Assembly: GCF_014202995.1 (NCBI RefSeq)
Contig: NZ_JACHIA010000011.1
Span: 62,001 to 126,000, forward strand
DNA from: Longimicrobium terrae
GTDB lineage: Bacteria; Gemmatimonadota; Gemmatimonadetes; Longimicrobiales; Longimicrobiaceae
DNA: 64,000 bases
Reading direction: 5' to 3'
Of the stretch, positions 62,082 to 64,000 are shown in pieces. Made by a program: the position numbers and the translations under genes. How positions within the stretch are numbered: position 1 is the first letter of the stretch; each line of letters opens with the position of its first letter. The notes under the pieces were generated by a model. That model was not told the origin of the DNA and did no database searches. It saw only the letters and a list, made by a program, of their open reading frames with translations.

Positions 62082-62649
62082 CGTATCGTGGGCAATGGCC
62101 GAAGCCGAAAAGGTGCTCGCCCGCGCAGGGTATGTCAGACCTCCCGTTCCCATCGAAGACATCATTGTCGACACGGGGCTGCAGATACAATCGCAGCCGC
62201 TGGAAACCAACGTCTCGGGTTTCCTTATCCGTAAGGATTCCGGGGCATACGTCGGCGTAAATTCCCTCCATCACCGCAATCGGCAGCGATTTACACTCGC
62301 GCACGAGCTTGGTCATTATATCCTCCACCACGACAGCCCTACCGTGTTCGTCGACGACGCGCTCATTCACTTCCGAGCCGAAACGACGACAACGCCGAAC
62401 GATATGTACGAGATGGAGGCCAACGCCTTCGCTGGAGCTCTCCTGATGCCTGAGTCGATGCTCAGACGAGACCTCGCGGAACGGTACATAGATGCAATGG
62501 ATGAAGCTGCCGTACGAAACATGGCGCGGCGTTACGAGGTCAGCCCTCAGGCCCTGACCATTCGATTGATGCGCGTCGGCTTGCTTGGCGGCGTTGATCC
62601 AATCGGACCGCCGGCGCAGCAAAGGAAACGCCCTCCTACCGAGTTCTAG
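62047..62649 (+). CDS. ImmA/IrrE-family metallopeptidase
   Basis: About 200 residues. ATG 62047 overlaps the regulator stop by 35 bases; ATG 62095 (MAEAEKVLARAGY) is the alternative. The zinc motif is HELGH (RQRFTLAHELGHYILHHD), and the third-ligand helix is YEMEANAFAGALLMP. The family cleaves the adjacent XRE repressor; here that would induce the divergent Ubl operon. The window thus contains two separate XRE/ImmA pairs (33.1 and 61.7 kb) of clearly different sequence. Confidence 0.88.
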   Translation: MSQRTRQRTRADVSWAMAEAEKVLARAGYVRPPVPIEDIIVDTGLQIQSQPLETNVSGFLIRKDSGAYVGVNSLHHRNRQRFTLAHELGHYILHHDSPTVFVDDALIHFRAETTTTPNDMYEMEANAFAGALLMPESMLRRDLAERYIDAMDEAAVRNMARRYEVSPQALTIRLMRVGLLGGVDPIGPPAQQRKRPPTEF

Positions 62650-62790
62650 CGCCACATTGTCACTTCGTGAAGCTCGCCATCGCTAGTTGCAGACGAAGTG
62701 TCCGAACATTGCGGGTTCGCAGATGATCGGCTATGACGGTCGCATCTGCCGCATGCGTATTGCTGACCTCCGTGAATCGAAGACTACACG

Positions 62791-62828
62791 AAGAAAGCGC
62801 GCCCGGTCTGTATCGGGCGCGCTTTCTT
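62791..62828 (+). terminator. Intrinsic terminator after the ImmA gene
   Basis: Perfect 15-base arms AAGAAAGCGCGCCCG (62791-62805) and its complement (62814-62828) with a GTCTGTAT loop. It faces the minus-strand lipoprotein (stop at 62864) and probably serves both. Confidence 0.9.
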
Positions 62829-62863
62829 GCGTTTTGGGCATGGTCCCACCTCTTCGCACCTTC

Positions 62864-63970
62864 CTATCGCGAGCAGTAAGGCTTTGGTGCAGGTGGATGA
62901 AAAGTTGGAGTATCAGGACCCCGAGGGACCGTGTCCGTCAGCATGAGACCCGGCAGATCCTGAAACGGATCAGTATGGTCCCATACAGGCGGAATCAGGA
63001 CCTGGACGCTGTCCGCGGCCGCCAATTCGGCGATTCGCCCCATGCTGCGCGGGACGTCGTCTCCACCGTAGATCGTCGGCAGCAAGGGCTCATCAAGGCC
63101 GCGGAAGAAATCGTCCCAGTGCACGAGGATCACGCGCCGGGCGCCGGTCGCGCGCACGACCTCTGTCCAGTAGGTGTCGATGACGGAGAGTGGCTGGCGG
63201 CCCAGACCGCCGATTGCGAGGTAAACCACGTCGGCGCGGCGCCCGCGCAGGGCGCCCGGTTTGTAGCCGGCCGTACTCTGCACCAGAATCGACCGTCCGC
63301 GGTGGCGGACGAACACCGAGTATACAAGCCCGGTCTGCCACGCGGTTGTTTTCGCCGGTGGTTCGAACGGCTCGTACACTGTCCCAGGATAGCGGTCCGG
63401 CAGTCCGTGTACGGACTCGATGAAGGTCAGTTCGAACCTGCCGAACTGGATCGGAATTCCCTCTCGTACAATCACATCCTGACTGTCCGGGAGACCGATG
63501 CCGCGACCGAGCATCGTGACGGAGCGCGAGCCGACCAGCGTCGCCCCGCTCATCTGCGCCCAGACCGGCGCGTCCATGGCATGATCGTAGTGCGCATGGC
63601 CGGCGAAGACAGCGGCCAGGTTCGGCTCGCCCAGCCGGGTGTGCGCCTGCCGGATGCGCCCACAGTTTGGCCGGATCCTTCCGATCCCGACCCGGAGCAT
63701 TCCCGGACGACTCACGAACCCGTCCATCAGGATCGAAGTGCCGTCCCGATCAGTGAACAACAGCGAACTAGCACCCATGAAGCGTACGGTGAGCGCAGGA
63801 GCATCGGATCCGGAGGTGTTGGCAAGCGCAGGCTGCGTATAACCTTTGAACGATGTGATGCTCGGATGGGCAAGAGGCGACCTGATGCACCCTTGAGCCA
63901 TGAACAACCCGGTCAGAATCCCGGCCCCGGCGAGCCAGCGGACCGAATTGCGGGGGTGGGTGGGGATCAT
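62864..63970 (-). CDS. Metallo-beta-lactamase-fold lipoprotein
   Basis: 368 residues with signal WLAGAGILTGLFMAQGC (lipobox AQGC). The MBL metal motif HAHYDH (VFAGHAHYDHAMD, near residue 125), a beta-alpha layout with SLLFTDRDGTSILMDGF, and later ILVHWDDFFRG and PPVWDHTDP supply further ligand histidines/acids. The UlaG/lactonase-like type acts on small molecules in the periplasm. No signal from the flanks on substrate. The gene marks the probable right edge of the accessory region. Confidence 0.85.
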   Translation of the reverse strand: MIPTHPRNSVRWLAGAGILTGLFMAQGCIRSPLAHPSITSFKGYTQPALANTSGSDAPALTVRFMGASSLLFTDRDGTSILMDGFVSRPGMLRVGIGRIRPNCGRIRQAHTRLGEPNLAAVFAGHAHYDHAMDAPVWAQMSGATLVGSRSVTMLGRGIGLPDSQDVIVREGIPIQFGRFELTFIESVHGLPDRYPGTVYEPFEPPAKTTAWQTGLVYSVFVRHRGRSILVQSTAGYKPGALRGRRADVVYLAIGGLGRQPLSVIDTYWTEVVRATGARRVILVHWDDFFRGLDEPLLPTIYGGDDVPRSMGRIAELAAADSVQVLIPPVWDHTDPFQDLPGLMLTDTVPRGPDTPTFHPPAPKPYCSR

Positions 63971-64000
63971 TGGGACTGGCGGGCCGGAGGGAGAGTACGA

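Noticed and set aside
1-64000. tRNA genes or CRISPR arrays
   Set aside because: No T-loop (GTTCGAATCC-type) with cloverleaf and no regularly spaced repeats were seen; the short tandem arrays near pilC have no spacers.

Overview
The window is a high-GC chromosomal segment from a free-living bacterium. Type IV pilus motor genes flank it on the left, lipobox-bearing lipoproteins are common, and there are no plasmid or phage structural genes. I suspect Gemmatimonadota (Longimicrobium-like). That is inference from gene style, including small lipoproteins with an NGxGLxSGN motif, and was not tested by any search.

Layout. (1) 1-4.6 kb: a core type IV pilus cluster, pilB (5' end outside the window), pilT and pilC, followed by a strong hairpin terminator embedded in palindromic repeats. 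(2) 5.3-13.8 kb: mostly unrecognised accessory genes, namely lipoproteins, two related helical-repeat (TPR-like) proteins and a small SGN-motif lipoprotein. (3) 14.1-18.2 kb: a CBASS-like operon with an HNH-SAVED effector, a small protein, a CD-NTase and a second OAS/CCA-type nucleotidyltransferase, then a double winged-helix protein. (4) 18.4-22.4 kb: small regulators, a lipoprotein, and a membrane plus exported-protein pair. (5) 22.6-27.5 kb, minus strand: a histidine-kinase-like ATPase, a STAS-like protein, a TPR protein ending in an I9 (subtilisin prodomain)-like domain, an intracellular S8 protease lacking its own prodomain, and another SGN lipoprotein. (6) 28.5-31.5 kb: a metallo-beta-lactamase fold fused to a gingipain-like (C25) cysteine protease, with a small partner. 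(7) 31.7-36.2 kb: a Cas4/AddB-like Fe-S nuclease, an XRE/ImmA-type pair and two sigma-70-like genes. (8) 36.5-43.5 kb: a Mu/Tn7-like transposition module with a DDE transposase, an AAA-type partner with a broken Walker A, and a 927-residue protein with repeated winged-helix-like units. (9) 43.7-46.2 kb: a retron (reverse transcriptase, predicted msr-msd RNA, PRTase-winged-helix effector). (10) 46.6-57.6 kb: a 2103-residue nuclease-repeat protein, a PD-(D/E)XK protein, and a convergent sce7726/sce7725-type pair. (11) 57.7-61.5 kb: a ubiquitin-like conjugation operon (Ubl, E2, JAB protease, E1, one unknown), divergent from an XRE/ImmA pair at 61.7-62.6 kb. (12) The right edge is a metallo-beta-lactamase-fold lipoprotein.

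Taken together, 14-62 kb reads as a defence island. It holds at least four recognisable or strongly suspected conflict systems: CBASS-like, TPR-I9/S8 protease, retron, and BilABCD-like conjugation. It also holds several candidate systems that I cannot match to a described one: the MBL-C25 fusion, the giant nuclease-repeat protein, and the transposition module. All functions are read from motifs and gene order; no database search was possible. No tRNA, rRNA or CRISPR array was seen.
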